Shown one piece after another: positions 37,568 through 46,305 of a stretch of 64,000 bases of DNA. Both the position numbers and the translations under genes were made by a program. This stretch comes from Planktothrix tepida PCC 9214 (GTDB lineage: Bacteria > Cyanobacteriota > Cyanobacteriia > Cyanobacteriales > Microcoleaceae): NCBI RefSeq assembly GCF_900009145.1, contig NZ_LN889782.1, forward strand, positions 461,619 through 525,618, given 5' to 3'. Below the pieces are notes generated by a model. It worked only from the letters and a program-made list of their open reading frames with translations, was not told where the DNA came from and made no database searches. Position 1 is the first letter of the stretch. Each line of letters opens with the position of its first letter.

Positions 37568-37928
37568 GGGTTCTTCTAGGCTAGTTATGAGATCTTAAAT
37601 CAAATAGAAGAAGTCAGTATAGACTTGTGGGTTCCCTATAAAAGTGTAGTGGAAGAACTGATGCCGAATGCACAAGTAGTTGCCGATAGATTTCATGTCA
37701 TCAAACAAGTCAATGAAGAGTTAGACTAAACAATCAAAAGGTGGATTGCCGAAATTCTCGCCTATTTCGACAATCGAACTACCCAAGGGGTCGTCGAAGG
37801 AATCAATCAGAAAATTAAGTTAATTAAGAGAAGAGCGTATGGCTTAAATAATTTTGCTAACTTTAGAAGAAGAGTTCTCTTAAATTGGCATTTTTCTTCT
37901 AATTTATCATAGTTAGTCTAGAAGAGCC
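37568..37928. mobile_element. ISL3-family deletion remnant with both ends
   Basis: The left end GGTTCTTCTAGGCTA (37569-37583) matches the complement of the right end (37914-37928) at 13 of 15 positions. The about 360-base body carries only the C-terminal codons of an ISL3 transposase. The element may be mobilised in trans, like a MITE, if a full ISL3 exists elsewhere. It marks the edge of the accessory island. Confidence 0.7.
37580..37912 (+). pseudogene. ISL3-family transposase C-terminal fragment
   Basis: In one frame, with a TAA in between and an apparent deletion, the pieces VSIDLWVPYKSVVEELMP, VVADRFHVIKQVNEELD and VVEGINQKIKLIKRRAYG are read. These are the DDE-domain signatures of ISL3 transposases (D-x-W...D-R-F-H...E). 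The N-terminal zinc-binding part and much of the core are gone. Not functional. Confidence 0.85.
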
Positions 37929-38142
37929 TTAATTTTTACTATCCCATACTATAGTAACAGTCCCTTTTTAGATCCACAACTCCCAAATCCCAATGGTAAC
38001 GCTAAGATAATAGCGATCGCCTCCTAAAACTTCCCTCCTCCCCCTCGTTTCTAGGTTCTACCTAGAAATGATATTAGGGTGGCTCTGCCACCTGTCAAAA
38101 ATTCACTATCAACCATGATTAAAAAGAGGGAAATTAATTTAA

Positions 38143-39810
38143 TTACAAATTATAATAACTTCTTTCATAAATTTTCAAAAAATAATCAGCTAATTTATGT
38201 AATTTTAATTTATTCATATCTTCATAAAGTGTCGGTTGATCTCTACTTAATTTTTGAAGATATTCAGCATCTTGTAAAACCTCTACTAAATCATCTATTC
38301 CATCAAACTTATAAGCAAGATCTACTGCTATTTGTAAGACAGGCTTACTATAAAAATATTTAAAAATTTCTTGTGAAACATAACAAATCTCTAGTTTATC
38401 TTTACATAAAGATAGAGCTACTAAAGATAGCTTTTCTGCTAATTCCGGCTGATTGTCTTTTGAGGCTGCTTTAACGGCAGTCAAACGAATGTAGATATGA
38501 GTTATATCATCTAATTGAACCCTGTTGCACAGAGGTAAAACAAGTTCTAAGCTTTTTTTATAGTTTCCTATGTCTGCAAGAAAAGAAGCAAAAATTTCTA
38601 TCTTTTCAGGCTCTAATTTTCCTTGTATCCATCTTTTTTCTACAAACTTTAAAACATTTTCTATTAATTTTTTGTCTTTTCGGGTTTCCATTTTATTTTT
38701 ATCGGAAATATTAGACAATATTTCCGATAATTTATTAGTTAATAAATTGTCAGCTTCTTCATCATTAGGTATTAAATCAACCATCTTAAATCCATAATTT
38801 ATCCAGGCTTCTTCATTTTTAGTAAAATAGAAAAATCTCATTGCAGTTCTATATACTTCAGGATGAGGGTACATAGCTGCAATTTCAAGGATTCTTTTTT
38901 CCGTTTCTTGCGGAGGAAGAGACAGCAAACTCTTACTAATATTTTCTACTTGCTCACGAATATTTTTATCGGCTAATTCTATATTTAATCCATAGAATAA
39001 ACTAACATAATTTTTTAATAGTTCTTCATCTTTATTAGAACTAACCAGTGCTAAAAACTCATTTTGTTCTAGCAAAGACGAAGAAAATAGAAAGAAAAGT
39101 TTATTATCTTCTACTTCAAAACGTTTACAACATCTTATTTTAAAAGTTGAAATATCGTTGGGTTTAGGGACACGAGAAACAACAACTTTAACATCAATTT
39201 TCTTGTCCAGTGCTTGAGCAACTTGACTTTTTTGAATTAAGTTTTTAATATGCTTCGTGACTTTGATACTTTCTGAACTCATAGAGGAAAGCATTACGAC
39301 TTCATCAGCTAATTGTTGGGTGCATAAACCAGCAATTTCAGTAATACCTGTACGAGAGTCTATAATGACAAAATCTGCTTTTAAATCTTCCTTGATGTAG
39401 GCAATAAATTGTTGAAAAAAGGCAACCCCATTAAGTTCTTCAGAAAAAATTTTACCCCAATCTAACTGACTCAGTTGTTTATAATAATTTTCAGATAAAT
39501 ATTGACCTGATGGAATTAACCACAGGGGAATAGACTCAGTAGAATCACCAAAAGGGACTTTAAGACAAATATCTTGAATTTGACACAACTCTTGGTTATG
39601 AATTTGATAATGCAAAATATAATCTAAAAGCCCTTTGTGATCCTCTGGTACTTTCAAACTATGAAATTTAGCATCAATTCCTGGAGCTTCTAAATCAAAA
39701 TCAATAATAACTGTTTTTAGCCCAAGTTTCGCAAGATAAACGGCAAAGTTAGCAGCAGCTAAGGTTCTACCCACACCACCTTTATAGGAATAGAATGTAA
39801 TGGTTTTCAT
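38143..39810 (-). CDS. KGGVGR-variant MinD/ParA-like ATPase with helical C-terminal region
   Basis: A 555-residue protein. Residues 1-260 are a MinD/ParA (SIMIBI) P-loop ATPase: deviant Walker A K10-G-G-V-G-R15-T16, A' motif VIIDFDLEAPG and Walker B FVIIDSRTG. The usual P-loop lysine is Arg, as in the KGGVGR-variant AAA ATPases noted in bacterial conflict systems (family knowledge). Residues about 290-555 are helical and repeat-like, perhaps TPR, with no known name. It overlaps the antitoxin gene by ATGA, so expression is coupled. No ParB or parS is adjacent, so plasmid partition is unlikely. It may sense a threat and control the toxin. GC is lower than in core genes. Confidence 0.75.
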   Translation of the reverse strand: MKTITFYSYKGGVGRTLAAANFAVYLAKLGLKTVIIDFDLEAPGIDAKFHSLKVPEDHKGLLDYILHYQIHNQELCQIQDICLKVPFGDSTESIPLWLIPSGQYLSENYYKQLSQLDWGKIFSEELNGVAFFQQFIAYIKEDLKADFVIIDSRTGITEIAGLCTQQLADEVVMLSSMSSESIKVTKHIKNLIQKSQVAQALDKKIDVKVVVSRVPKPNDISTFKIRCCKRFEVEDNKLFFLFSSSLLEQNEFLALVSSNKDEELLKNYVSLFYGLNIELADKNIREQVENISKSLLSLPPQETEKRILEIAAMYPHPEVYRTAMRFFYFTKNEEAWINYGFKMVDLIPNDEEADNLLTNKLSEILSNISDKNKMETRKDKKLIENVLKFVEKRWIQGKLEPEKIEIFASFLADIGNYKKSLELVLPLCNRVQLDDITHIYIRLTAVKAASKDNQPELAEKLSLVALSLCKDKLEICYVSQEIFKYFYSKPVLQIAVDLAYKFDGIDDLVEVLQDAEYLQKLSRDQPTLYEDMNKLKLHKLADYFLKIYERSYYNL

Positions 39811-40316
39811 GCTGCTGTCCCCCAGAAACCATCCTTAGAAACAAGATTCTGTGCTTGTTTACATTTTGTTTTTTGTTCTGATGAAATTAGATCAAATTCT
39901 GGCGTTTGTGGATTTTCTTGAGGGGGTAATTCTTCTATATCATCTAAAACAGTTTTAATCGTTTCTTCAAACTCTTGGGGTGTTATCCCTAATTTAGCCG
40001 CAACTCCAGCAACTTTTTGACCATTCAGCAAAAATGATGCTTCAAAGTCAGCACCCAACGCATCTAAATAAGCTAAAACGGATTCAAATGTATGATCATT
40101 ATTGGCGCTTTCTAATTTAGAAACCCAACTTTGACCTACTCCCATTTTTTCAGCTAACTCCGCCTGAGTTAACCCCATTTTTTTACGCAAATTTCGCATC
40201 ACTTGAGTTAAAGCAACTCGAAATAATTCCTGTCTTTCTACCAGTCGAGTGTTTGGTGTGTCTGGAATAATTTCATTGAGGAATGCTAAAACATCTTGAG
40301 TTTGATTATGAGTCAT
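39807..40316 (-). CDS. Xre-family HTH antitoxin (HigA-like) with C-terminal extension
   Basis: A 169-residue regulator. An Xre/Cro helix-turn-helix (about 41-90, LTQAELAEKMGVGQSWVSKLE) is followed by about 75 extra residues rich in acidic and Pro residues, unusual since HigA proteins are about 100 residues. It overlaps the toxin gene by ATGA (toxin first, as in higBA) and the ATPase gene by ATGA. The long tail could bind the toxin or the ATPase. Autoregulation of the operon is expected. Confidence 0.78.
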   Translation of the reverse strand: MTHNQTQDVLAFLNEIIPDTPNTRLVERQELFRVALTQVMRNLRKKMGLTQAELAEKMGVGQSWVSKLESANNDHTFESVLAYLDALGADFEASFLLNGQKVAGVAAKLGITPQEFEETIKTVLDDIEELPPQENPQTPEFDLISSEQKTKCKQAQNLVSKDGFWGTAA

Positions 40317-40696
40317 TTTTCACCTTCCTGTTGTTTCATCAAGCGTTCACGCCGTCTTACTGCCTGGTCAATTTCTCGTTTAGGAGTTTTTTGAGTTTTC
40401 TTTTTAAAAGCGTGCAATAAGACAAACCGTTTACCGACTAAAGTACAGAAAAAGATGCGAGGATTATTCGGAGTATTATCTAACCGCAGTTCATATAAGT
40501 TAGTTTGGGTTGCAATTTTGTCTAAAATATCTGATCTTTCCCTCAATAACCTTAATCCGTAACTTTGTAATAGCTTTAGCCGTAGCTGGAGTTGCTTCAG
40601 TTCTCCGGGTGTGAGCGAAGGATCTTTCAGAAACTCCTTAACGGGGGCTGTTCCATCGGCATCGAAGTAAAATTCAATGTGCCATTGCTCCGTCAC
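40313..40696 (-). CDS. RelE/HigB-like toxin (Gp49-type)
   Basis: A 127-residue protein of the phage-derived Gp49-like/HigB branch of the RelE fold: WHIEFYFDADGTAPVKEFL, GLRLLRERSDIL, LYELRLDN and RIFFCTLVGKRFVLLHAFKKK. Such toxins cleave mRNA on the ribosome. It is directly followed by the Xre gene in the higBA order. It starts 44 bases after the PLD gene ends. Confidence 0.82.
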   Translation of the reverse strand: MTEQWHIEFYFDADGTAPVKEFLKDPSLTPGELKQLQLRLKLLQSYGLRLLRERSDILDKIATQTNLYELRLDNTPNNPRIFFCTLVGKRFVLLHAFKKKTQKTPKREIDQAVRRRERLMKQQEGEK

Positions 40697-40740
40697 TCCT
40701 CTATCTCCCTAGTATAGCATGACATATTTAGAATAAAATT

Positions 40741-41460
40741 TCAACTCGCCGTTGCTTCTGAGACTAGGTTAGGATCATACTTTAAGTCAGGAGCGTTGAA
40801 AAAATCTTCAATCAAATCAGCAATCACACTCTGATCTGTTGTTTTTACACCCATCTCTCTTGGCGCAGATAGGCTGCTTTCGTGGGAACTCAGAACGTTG
40901 TGACTCCCGACCATCGCAAATTGGTGATCGCAAAGAATATACTTTTCATGGGTTCCCGTTAATTTGAGTTCCAATTGTTCAGGATAGCGTTTCCGTAGTT
41001 CTTGTAGCTTAGGGAAAGCACTGTAATGTCCTGCGGTATCAGCAGTCATATTAATGAAGCATTCACCTGATGGAAAAATATTAATGATCTTGCCATAGGG
41101 ACTTATTCCTTTTATATCATAACTATAGCCCCAGCCAATATAGAGATAACAGCCTCGATCCAGTAAAGCCGTCATTCTTAACAAGATATCCTGATCAAGA
41201 CTACGTTGGCTTAACCAAGGACTACTAATAATCACAAATTCCTTCGCTTTGGAAAGTGCATCAATGAGGATGATCCGGCTTTCTATACGACCTTTAACGG
41301 TTTCGATCACAGGATGTTGATCCGCTTGTACCTGTTGGTAGAACTCTTGATACTGTCTCAACAACTCAACCCCATTCGGGTGATCGACTAATTTGTCCAA
41401 GAGTAAAAGCGGGTTGAGAGACGATTGAACAGACAAAGGATCTGAGTTGATTAGTGACAT
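40741..41460 (-). CDS. PLD-family phosphodiesterase/nuclease
   Basis: A 239-residue protein with a single HKD motif, H171-E-K173-x4-D178, followed by GSHN (185-188). One motif per chain means it would act as a dimer, as in Nuc-type PLD nucleases. The N-terminal 65 residues are helical. No signal peptide, so it is cytoplasmic; nuclease or phospholipase activity is possible. It is the first of four minus-strand genes in the island, so it may be the effector of a system with the TA pair and ATPase. This is inference. Confidence 0.75.
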   Translation of the reverse strand: MSLINSDPLSVQSSLNPLLLLDKLVDHPNGVELLRQYQEFYQQVQADQHPVIETVKGRIESRIILIDALSKAKEFVIISSPWLSQRSLDQDILLRMTALLDRGCYLYIGWGYSYDIKGISPYGKIINIFPSGECFINMTADTAGHYSAFPKLQELRKRYPEQLELKLTGTHEKYILCDHQFAMVGSHNVLSSHESSLSAPREMGVKTTDQSVIADLIEDFFNAPDLKYDPNLVSEATAS

Positions 41461-41620
41461 TATTCTATTTTTAGAATTATTGGTTGATTCAGATTATGAC
41501 ATAAATAGAATTTAATCTGCAACCACACTAGATCTGTTGTTCTGAACCAAAATTTTGCTTGAGAAACAGCCTTTCTGTCAGAACGCTAAGATAATTAAGG
41601 ACTGTACGACTTGAAATGCA

Positions 41621-44600
41621 GTGAACTCAACATCACTTTCTGACCCCCTACCCTATCCCAACAACACCCCCAACCGAATTCGCATTCGGGGTGCGAAACA
41701 ACATAATTTGAAAAATATTGACTTAGAATTACCGCGCGATCGCTTAATTGTATTTACAGGGGTTTCCGGTTCGGGTAAATCTTCCTTAGCCTTTGATACC
41801 ATTTTCGCCGAAGGTCAACGCCGCTATGTAGAATCACTGAGTGCTTATGCGCGCCAATTTCTCGGACAACTGGATAAACCCGATGTGGATGCCATTGAAG
41901 GGTTGAGTCCGGCGATTTCCATTGACCAAAAATCAACGTCCCATAACCCTCGGTCTACGGTGGGGACGGTTACGGAGATTTATGATTATCTGCGGTTGCT
42001 GTTTGGTCGTGCGGGTGAACCCCATTGTCCGATTTGCGATCGCAATATTGCGCCCCAAACGATTGATGAAATGTGCGATCGGATTATGGAACTCCCCGAC
42101 CGTACCAAATTTATGATTCTCGCCCCTGTGGTGCGGGGGAAAAAGGGAACACACCGTAAACTTTTGTCCAGTTTAGCGTCTCAAGGATTTGTTCGCGTCA
42201 GGGTCAATTCTGAGATTTTTGACCTGTCCGAAAACATTGAGTTAGATAAAAATTATACCCATACCATTGAAATCGTCATTGACCGCTTAATTAAAAAGCC
42301 AGGACTGGAGGAGCGTCTAGCGGATTCCTTGAGTACCTGTTTAAAGCAATCCAGTGGAATTGCGGTGATAGAGGTATTAGATGATACATCGGACAAGGTA
42401 TCCGCGTCGCGAGCTAATAATAAGTATATATCAACTGGCTCAAAAATTGCAAGATCTGGAGATAAAAAAGTTGCTGAAAATAGCGATAATTCTTACGAAG
42501 TAGAAACCGAAAATTTAGAAGCTTCATCTATTTCATCACAATTGGTTTTTTCTGAGAATTTCGCCTGTCCTGAACATGGGGCGGTGATGGAAGAACTTTC
42601 GCCTCGGTTATTTTCTTTTAATTCTCCCTTTGGTGCTTGTCCGAGTTGTCATGGTTTAGGACATTTGAAAACCTTTTCCCCGGAGTTAGTTGTTCCTGAT
42701 TTAACTCAACCCGTTTATACAGCTATTGCGCCTTGGTCAGAAAAAGATAATTCCTATTATTTATCTCTCTTACATAGTGTGGGTCAAGCGTTTAATTTTG
42801 AAATTACCACTCCTTGGAATCAATTAACTCAAGAACAGCAACAAATTCTCCTCTATGGTTCAGAGGAACCGATTTTAATAGAAACGGATTCTCGCTATCG
42901 AGAAAATAAAGGATATTATCGTCCTTATATCGGGGTAATTCCGTTATTACAACGTCAATATCAAGAAACCGCTTCGGAATTACAAAAGCAAAAATTAGAA
43001 CAATATTTAATTGATCAACCTTGCGAAGTTTGTCTAGGAAAACGATTAAAACCAGAAGCATTAGCGGTGCGTGTCGGACAATATCACATTCATCAATTAA
43101 CAGCAGTTTCGATTCGAGACTGTTTAGACCGAATTAATCAGTTAAACCTAACAGAAAGACAGGCGAAAATTGCTGAATTAGTCTTGCGAGAAATTAAAGC
43201 GCGATTACAATTTTTACTCGATGTGGGATTAGATTATTTAACCTTAGCTCGAACCGCATCAACGCTATCAGGAGGAGAAGCTCAACGCATTCGGTTAGCC
43301 ACTCAAATTGGCGCCGGATTAACGGGGGTTTTGTATGTTTTAGATGAACCGAGTATTGGGTTACATCAACGGGATAATACCAAACTATTAAATACGTTAA
43401 TTAAATTACGAGATTTAGGGAATACTTTAATTGTCGTTGAACATGATGAAGAAACGATTCGGGCGGCGGATCATTTAGTAGATATTGGGCCAGGGGCGGG
43501 GGTGCATGGCGGTGAAATTGTAGCGCAAGGAAATTTAGAGATATTGTTAAAATCAGAACCTTCTTTAACAGGTGCTTATCTTTCAGGACGGAAAAAAATT
43601 GAAACTCCCCCAGAACGTCGAATAGGGAATGGAAAAAGCCTTAAATTAGTTAACGCTAGTCGAAATAATTTAAGAAACATTACTGTTGAGATTCCATTAG
43701 GAAAATTGGTCAGTATTACAGGGGTTTCGGGCTCAGGAAAATCAACGTTAATGAATGAATTACTTTATCCTGCATTACAACATCATTTTACCCGAAAAGT
43801 ACCCTTTCCTAAAGATTTAAAAACAGTAGAAGGGTTAGACGCATTGGATAAAGTGATTGTGATTGATCAATCTCCTATTGGTCGAACTCCCAGATCTAAC
43901 CCCGCCACTTATACCGGAGTTTTTGATATTATTCGAGAGGTGTTTACAGCAACCATTGAAGCCAAAGCTAGAGGTTATAAAGCCGGACAATTTTCCTTTA
44001 ATGTTAAAGGCGGACGCTGTGAAGCTTGTGGCGGACAGGGAGTTAATATTATTGAAATGAACTTTTTACCGGATGTTTATGTTCAGTGTGAAGTGTGTAA
44101 AGGAGCGAGATATAATCGAGAAACATTACAGGTGAAATATAAAGGATATTCCATTGCAGATGTGTTAAATATGCCTGTAGAAACTGCTTTAGAAGCGTTT
44201 GAAAATATCCCCAGGGCGGCGAGTCGTTTACAAACGTTAGTGGATGTTGGTTTAGGTTATATTCGTTTAGGACAACCTGCACCGACGTTATCGGGAGGAG
44301 AAGCACAACGGGTTAAATTAGCGTCAGAATTATCGAAACGCGCAACGGGGAAAACGTTATATTTAATTGATGAACCAACAACGGGTTTATCGTTTTATGA
44401 TGTGCATCAATTGTTAAATGTGTTACAACGGTTAGTGGATAAAGGCAATTCTATTTTAGTGATTGAACATAATTTAGATGTGATTCGTTGTGCAGATTGG
44501 GTGATTGATTTAGGGCCAGAAGGGGGAGATAAAGGCGGTGAAATTATTGCTGAAGGAACCCCGGAAGATATTGCTAAAAATGCTAAATCTTATACTGGGA

Positions 44601-44647
44601 TTTATTTAAAACAGGTGTTAAAACAACATCCAACTGTGAACTTATAA
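41621..44647 (+). CDS. uvrA: Excinuclease ABC subunit A
   Basis: A 1008-residue UvrA, the damage-recognition ATPase of nucleotide excision repair. Two ABC modules each have GVSGSGKS(S/T), and signatures LSGGEAQRI and LSGGEAQRV. Zinc sites include C-P-I-C, C-P-E-H with C-P-S-C, C-E-V-C and C-E-A-C-G-G...C-E-V-C. An insert of about 50 polar residues at 254-306, before LVFSENFACP, makes it longer than E. coli UvrA (940). The GTG at 41621 is the first plausible start. The last Walker B region reads EPTTGLSFYDV, with Ser where many UvrA have His. It is divergent from the PLD gene. Confidence 0.96.
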   Translation: MNSTSLSDPLPYPNNTPNRIRIRGAKQHNLKNIDLELPRDRLIVFTGVSGSGKSSLAFDTIFAEGQRRYVESLSAYARQFLGQLDKPDVDAIEGLSPAISIDQKSTSHNPRSTVGTVTEIYDYLRLLFGRAGEPHCPICDRNIAPQTIDEMCDRIMELPDRTKFMILAPVVRGKKGTHRKLLSSLASQGFVRVRVNSEIFDLSENIELDKNYTHTIEIVIDRLIKKPGLEERLADSLSTCLKQSSGIAVIEVLDDTSDKVSASRANNKYISTGSKIARSGDKKVAENSDNSYEVETENLEASSISSQLVFSENFACPEHGAVMEELSPRLFSFNSPFGACPSCHGLGHLKTFSPELVVPDLTQPVYTAIAPWSEKDNSYYLSLLHSVGQAFNFEITTPWNQLTQEQQQILLYGSEEPILIETDSRYRENKGYYRPYIGVIPLLQRQYQETASELQKQKLEQYLIDQPCEVCLGKRLKPEALAVRVGQYHIHQLTAVSIRDCLDRINQLNLTERQAKIAELVLREIKARLQFLLDVGLDYLTLARTASTLSGGEAQRIRLATQIGAGLTGVLYVLDEPSIGLHQRDNTKLLNTLIKLRDLGNTLIVVEHDEETIRAADHLVDIGPGAGVHGGEIVAQGNLEILLKSEPSLTGAYLSGRKKIETPPERRIGNGKSLKLVNASRNNLRNITVEIPLGKLVSITGVSGSGKSTLMNELLYPALQHHFTRKVPFPKDLKTVEGLDALDKVIVIDQSPIGRTPRSNPATYTGVFDIIREVFTATIEAKARGYKAGQFSFNVKGGRCEACGGQGVNIIEMNFLPDVYVQCEVCKGARYNRETLQVKYKGYSIADVLNMPVETALEAFENIPRAASRLQTLVDVGLGYIRLGQPAPTLSGGEAQRVKLASELSKRATGKTLYLIDEPTTGLSFYDVHQLLNVLQRLVDKGNSILVIEHNLDVIRCADWVIDLGPEGGDKGGEIIAEGTPEDIAKNAKSYTGIYLKQVLKQHPTVNL

Positions 44648-44716
44648 GCAGAATAAGTAGCATAATATGTTTTTTTTGCCAACATAAAAATGCTATTGAA
44701 TTAATAAAATTTAACC

Positions 44717-45758
44717 TATCCCTCTTCTGTCAGTCTCCGAGGAGTAAAATTAGAAAATAAACCAGATGGGTAGCTAGAAGGGAGATAGGGTAATGGATGT
44801 AGAATTACAGATGCTCAAACATTTAGCCCGAGATGCACAACCAACAGTTTCCGTGATTGATGAATATTGCCAAGGTTATAAAGACCTATTCCCAGAAGTT
44901 AGAAGTTACGAATGTTTTAAATACTTACATCTAGGAATCATCTCACCAATTCCGAGAAAATCTTTACCGGAAATTGCTAAAATAGTAGGAATTAGATCGC
45001 CACAATCACTCCATCATTTTTTAGCCAATTCGCCTTGGTCAGCAAGGGAATTAAAGGAAAGAAGATTAGCTCGAACTCTAAAAGGATTGAAAGAAGAGAA
45101 GATTATAGTAATAATTGATGAAACAAAGAATCAGAAACTAGATATATTAGAGAAATCATATTTGGGAAAAGAAGTCCGAGAACCTATTGGGAAATTACCA
45201 CAGATCCAGAAACGATGCCAGAAGCCTCAACTTCGTTTGTGATGACAAATTTAACAGAGAACAGAAGCCAGCTTAAAAAGACATTAGGTAATTTATACGG
45301 GTTAAGAACATGGGTGGAATATGGATTTCGACAATGTAAACAAGAACTGGGTTGGACTGATTATCGGTTGACGGATTTTCCAGATATAGAAAAATGGTGG
45401 GAAATCATTTTCTGTGTGTATTTAATGATTAGTTTCAACTCCGAAGTTTTCCGGTCTTTAAGTCAAGGTATTCCCCGAGAATCTGAGAGCAAAAAAAACA
45501 CCGCAGATTGCTCGAATCACCGACAATGGAATCATAAAGAGGGATGGAAAAATGTTTTAAATAATCTGCGTTTAATAATTCAGCCTACTATTATATTGTG
45601 GTTGATTGTCCCGTGGCTAGATATTTTTCCCGACCGCCATTTATTAGTGGGTTTTCATAAATTAATTGAGAATATTAATCAATTTCAATCTTATTTTCCC
45701 AATGGATAACTCTACTTTTTATTACTTGTTGATTTCGGAGAGTGACAGAAGAGGGATA
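44717..45758. mobile_element. IS701-family deletion derivative with terminal inverted repeats
   Basis: A 24-base end (44717-44740, TATCCCTCTTCTGTCAGTCT...) matches the complement of 45735-45758 with one mismatch. The 1042-base body is shorter than full IS701 elements because the transposase is cut internally. I saw no convincing target duplication. Inserted directly behind uvrA. Confidence 0.8.
44793..45709 (+). pseudogene. IS701-family transposase, internally deleted and frameshifted
   Basis: The first frame (44793-45242) has the IS701 N-terminus: FKYLHLGIISPIPRKSLPEI, HHFLANSPWSARELKERR and the first catalytic D in IIVIIDET. It then jumps to sequences from much later in the protein and runs out of frame. 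The second frame (45215-45709) gives the C-terminus (GLRTWVEYGFRQCKQELGW, with catalytic E, and FCVYLMISFNSEVF). The middle with the second Asp is lost. Not functional alone. Confidence 0.88.
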
Positions 45759-45832
45759 TTGAATAAGTTAACATTTTTGAAATCAAATTAAATTAGCTGC
45801 TAAGAGGTGCGACCAAGCAAAACTATCAGGTT

Positions 45833-46168
45833 TTACCACAACCCACGAATCATAGGTTTAGTGGTTTCTTGAGCTAGACATTGCTCATAGAGTTTGTGAT
45901 CATTCTTCTCAATAAACGCTTCTTTTCCTTTGGTATAAAGGGTAATTTTCCCATCCGAATAGCGAACACCGGAAGCGGTGGGAACTTGAGTTAACGTGAG
46001 GGTTTCATCAGACGATAGTTGAACTTGGGCGGTGTTTGGGGAAAATTGGGCTTCAAAGGTTTTGTTTTGAGTACATTCGTAAGTAATACGCTGTTCTGCT
46101 TGGGCACTGAAAGAAGCGATCGCAACAAGCCCGACTCCCATTATTAAACTCAAACTGATTTTTTTCAT
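45833..46168 (-). CDS. MliC-like lysozyme inhibitor, secreted
   Basis: A 111-residue protein with a signal peptide (cleavage after SAQA) and the MliC/PliC eight-strand domain: YECTQNKTFEAQFS, LTLTQVPTASGVRYSDG, TLYTKGKEAFI and C-terminal Cys. Its key ASG-x-RY loop is present. Family members block c-type lysozyme in the periplasm. There is no lipobox. It may protect the cell wall from grazers or hosts; the physiological role in cyanobacteria is not known. Confidence 0.85.
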   Translation of the reverse strand: MKKISLSLIMGVGLVAIASFSAQAEQRITYECTQNKTFEAQFSPNTAQVQLSSDETLTLTQVPTASGVRYSDGKITLYTKGKEAFIEKNDHKLYEQCLAQETTKPMIRGLW

Positions 46169-46235
46169 AGCTTTATCGGGTAGGAATGTATTTTTACTTT
46201 TACTATAGCGCTTGGCTTTCTAATCTAAAATTAAG

Positions 46236-46272
46236 ATAAAAAATAACGCGAGATCAGTTTATCCCGCGTTAT
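46236..46272 (-). terminator. Rho-independent terminator of prk
   Basis: On the minus strand ATAACGCG (complement of 46265-46272) pairs with CGCGTTAT (complement of 46243-46250), extended by inner GAT/ATC, and is followed by TTTTTTATC. Confidence 0.8.
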
Positions 46273-46305
46273 GTTGGTTTGAGTTAATCACTAACAGTCA
46301 AAAAC

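Noticed and set aside
38079-38363. 94-codon plus-strand frame at the end of the ATPase gene
   Set aside because: Mostly antisense to the ATPase C-terminus, AT-driven composition and no motif.
38143-39810. Plasmid or chromosome partition function for the ParA-like ATPase
   Set aside because: No ParB or parS-like repeats nearby, Arg in the P-loop and coupling to a toxin pair.
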